DNA of 14,660 nt. Source: Pseudomonadales bacterium. GTDB taxonomy: Bacteria > Pseudomonadota > Gammaproteobacteria > Steroidobacterales > Steroidobacteraceae. The position numbers and the translations under genes were made by a program. This document shows positions 13,521 to 14,660 of this stretch, one piece after another. The stretch lies in NCBI GenBank assembly GCA_020442965.1, contig JAGRJB010000136.1:1-14660 (forward strand), written 5' to 3'. The notes under the pieces are model-generated. The model worked only from the letters and a program-made list of their open reading frames with translations. It ran no database searches and was not told the DNA's origin. Positions within the stretch are counted from its first letter, which is position 1. Each line of letters starts with the position of its first letter.

Positions 13521-14660
13521 TCAAAACACCAGCGGCATGATCAGCAGCGCGCCGAGCGTAATAACGATGAGCGCGATAACGTCCATGCGCAGTCCGGCGC
13601 GTATGAAATCGCCAATCGGCACGCGCCCACTCGCATAGACGGCAGTGTTAGCCGGTGTCCCGATCGGTAGCGCATACCCGCAGGCTGCGGCCAGCGCGGC
13701 CGGCAGCAACAACAGCACCGGCGCCACACCCGCGGCAGCCGCGACTACGATCAGCGCCGGTGCAACGGTCGCTGCTGCGCTGGCGTTGGTCGCCACTTCG
13801 GTCCACGCGATCATGAGCGCGACGATCGCCAGCACCAGGACCGGATGCGGCAAGCCCGTCAACACGCCAAGACTCTGAACGATGTATTGCGACAGGCCAC
13901 TAACATCCATTGCTTCCGACAGTGCCAGGCTGCCGCCCAATAGAAGGAGCACGTCCCAGGGGACCCCGCGCAGGTCCTGACGGCCAAGGAGAGTTCCGCG
14001 CTCACCGCCACCCGCCGGAATCATGAACAGAGTGATTGCCGCCAGCGTGCCGAGAGCCGCATCGCTCAAACTGCTGAGCGGCGGCCAGACGCGCCACAGA
14101 GGCCCGAATGTCCAGGCGAGCGCAAGCAGCAGAAAGACACTCGCCATGCGCCGCTCAGGCGGTGTCATGGCGCCCGTGGGGCGCATTTCCCGCAGCATCA
14201 CTTCGCGCAGAGCCGCGTCTGAGCCGAGCTCGAAACGAAACACGAGGCGGGTGAGCAACAGCCAGCCCGCCGGGACCAGCACGAGTGCCATCGGGATACC
14301 GAAGCTGGCCCATTGCGCGAACGTGACGGGCGTGCCCGTGCGTTGTGCAACGATGCCGGCGACCATCGCATTGCTCGCAGTACCAACGATCGTCGCCATA
14401 CCGCCGATCGTCGAGGCATACCCGACACCGAGTATGAGGCAGTAGGTGAAATGGCGTACGTCACGCTCGCGACTGTCGGGACGGTCAGCGCATGCAGCGA
14501 GGCCCAGCGCCACCGGCAACATCATCAATGCGGTAGCCAGATTTGACACCCACATGCTGATCAACGCGCTGGCTACCATGACACCGAGCACGATTCGCCG
14601 CGGCTCGCCACCAGCGACCGCCAGCACATGGTAGGCGATGCGCCGATGCAACGCCGAGCG
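13521..14660 (-). CDS. DASS/SLC13-type carboxylate transporter, truncated at the window edge
   Basis: The frame is open from the right edge to TGA at 13521-13523 and gives about 379 C-terminal residues of an inner-membrane transporter. The left-most visible segment, SALHRRIAYHVL, is an internal family motif (usually LHRRIAL), so the N-terminus lies outside the window. A TTG at 14651 is not the real start. Family features include GVGYASTIGGMATIVGTASN, a central cytoplasmic segment (VMLREMRPTGAMTPPERR), PWDVLLLLGGSLALSEAM and GTPANTAVYASGRV. DASS proteins import C4-C6 di- and tricarboxylates with Na+. The two substrate-binding SNT motifs read SNL (14538-14546) and TNA (13782-13790), so cargo may differ. 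Convergent with the LhgO-like gene; a functional pairing on hydroxy- or dicarboxylates is possible but not shown. Confidence 0.85.
   Translation of the reverse strand, partial: RSALHRRIAYHVLAVAGGEPRRIVLGVMVASALISMWVSNLATALMMLPVALGLAACADRPDSRERDVRHFTYCLILGVGYASTIGGMATIVGTASNAMVAGIVAQRTGTPVTFAQWASFGIPMALVLVPAGWLLLTRLVFRFELGSDAALREVMLREMRPTGAMTPPERRMASVFLLLALAWTFGPLWRVWPPLSSLSDAALGTLAAITLFMIPAGGGERGTLLGRQDLRGVPWDVLLLLGGSLALSEAMDVSGLSQYIVQSLGVLTGLPHPVLVLAIVALMIAWTEVATNASAAATVAPALIVVAAAAGVAPVLLLLPAALAAACGYALPIGTPANTAVYASGRVPIGDFIRAGLRMDVIALIVITLGALLIMPLVF

Noticed and set aside
1..14660. Mobile element, prophage, defence system or CRISPR array
   Set aside because: No transposase, integrase, nuclease or toxin gene, no direct repeats with regular spacers and no tRNA-linked att-like repeat was seen on either strand.

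Overview
The window is GC-rich, gene-dense and gammaproteobacterial in character. I infer a soil or freshwater relative of the Steroidobacterales, Nevskiales or Xanthomonadales from the YigB-type phosphatase, exported S9 peptidase, AzlCD pair, GPH-type carrier and FAD_binding_2 dehydrogenases. The sequence does not prove a genus. I see no RNA genes, insertion sequences, integrases or CRISPR arrays, and no gene-free stretch above 100 bases. It reads as ordinary chromosome with one unusual metabolic operon.

Left part (1-4434): the tail of a VOC/glyoxalase-fold gene meets a YigB-like HAD phosphatase (riboflavin pathway family) tail to tail. A glutathione S-transferase then meets a short-chain dehydrogenase tail to tail. 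Divergent from the dehydrogenase is an exported S9 family (DPP5-like) peptidase with a near-consensus sigma-70 promoter and a clear ribosome binding site.

Middle (4442-5405): a two-gene minus-strand unit holds a cytoplasmic stand-alone LysM protein resembling the C-terminal half of E. coli Kbp/YgaU and an alanine-rich lipoprotein. It ends in a strong intrinsic terminator.

Main locus (5424-12339): seven minus-strand genes are packed with overlaps or gaps of 17 bases or less. In transcription order they are azlC-like, azlD-like, FAD-dependent dehydrogenase 2, an exported FGE-like protein, a GPH/MFS carrier, an unrecognised 230-residue protein and FAD-dependent dehydrogenase 1. This looks like one transcription unit for uptake, redox processing and export of an unidentified organic acid or lipophilic compound. 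The two flavoenzymes are distant paralogues of the fumarate reductase/ketosteroid dehydrogenase superfamily, and both lack the Tyr-Pro-Gly signature of true 3-ketosteroid dehydrogenases. The FGE-like protein lacks the catalytic cysteine pair of sulfatase-activating enzymes. I consider this operon the best candidate here for an undescribed system. Its substrate cannot be read from the sequence.

Right part (12401-14660): divergent from the operon is an L-2-hydroxyglutarate oxidase-like flavoprotein. It converges on a DASS/SLC13-type transporter that runs off the right edge and has both SNT substrate-binding motifs altered.
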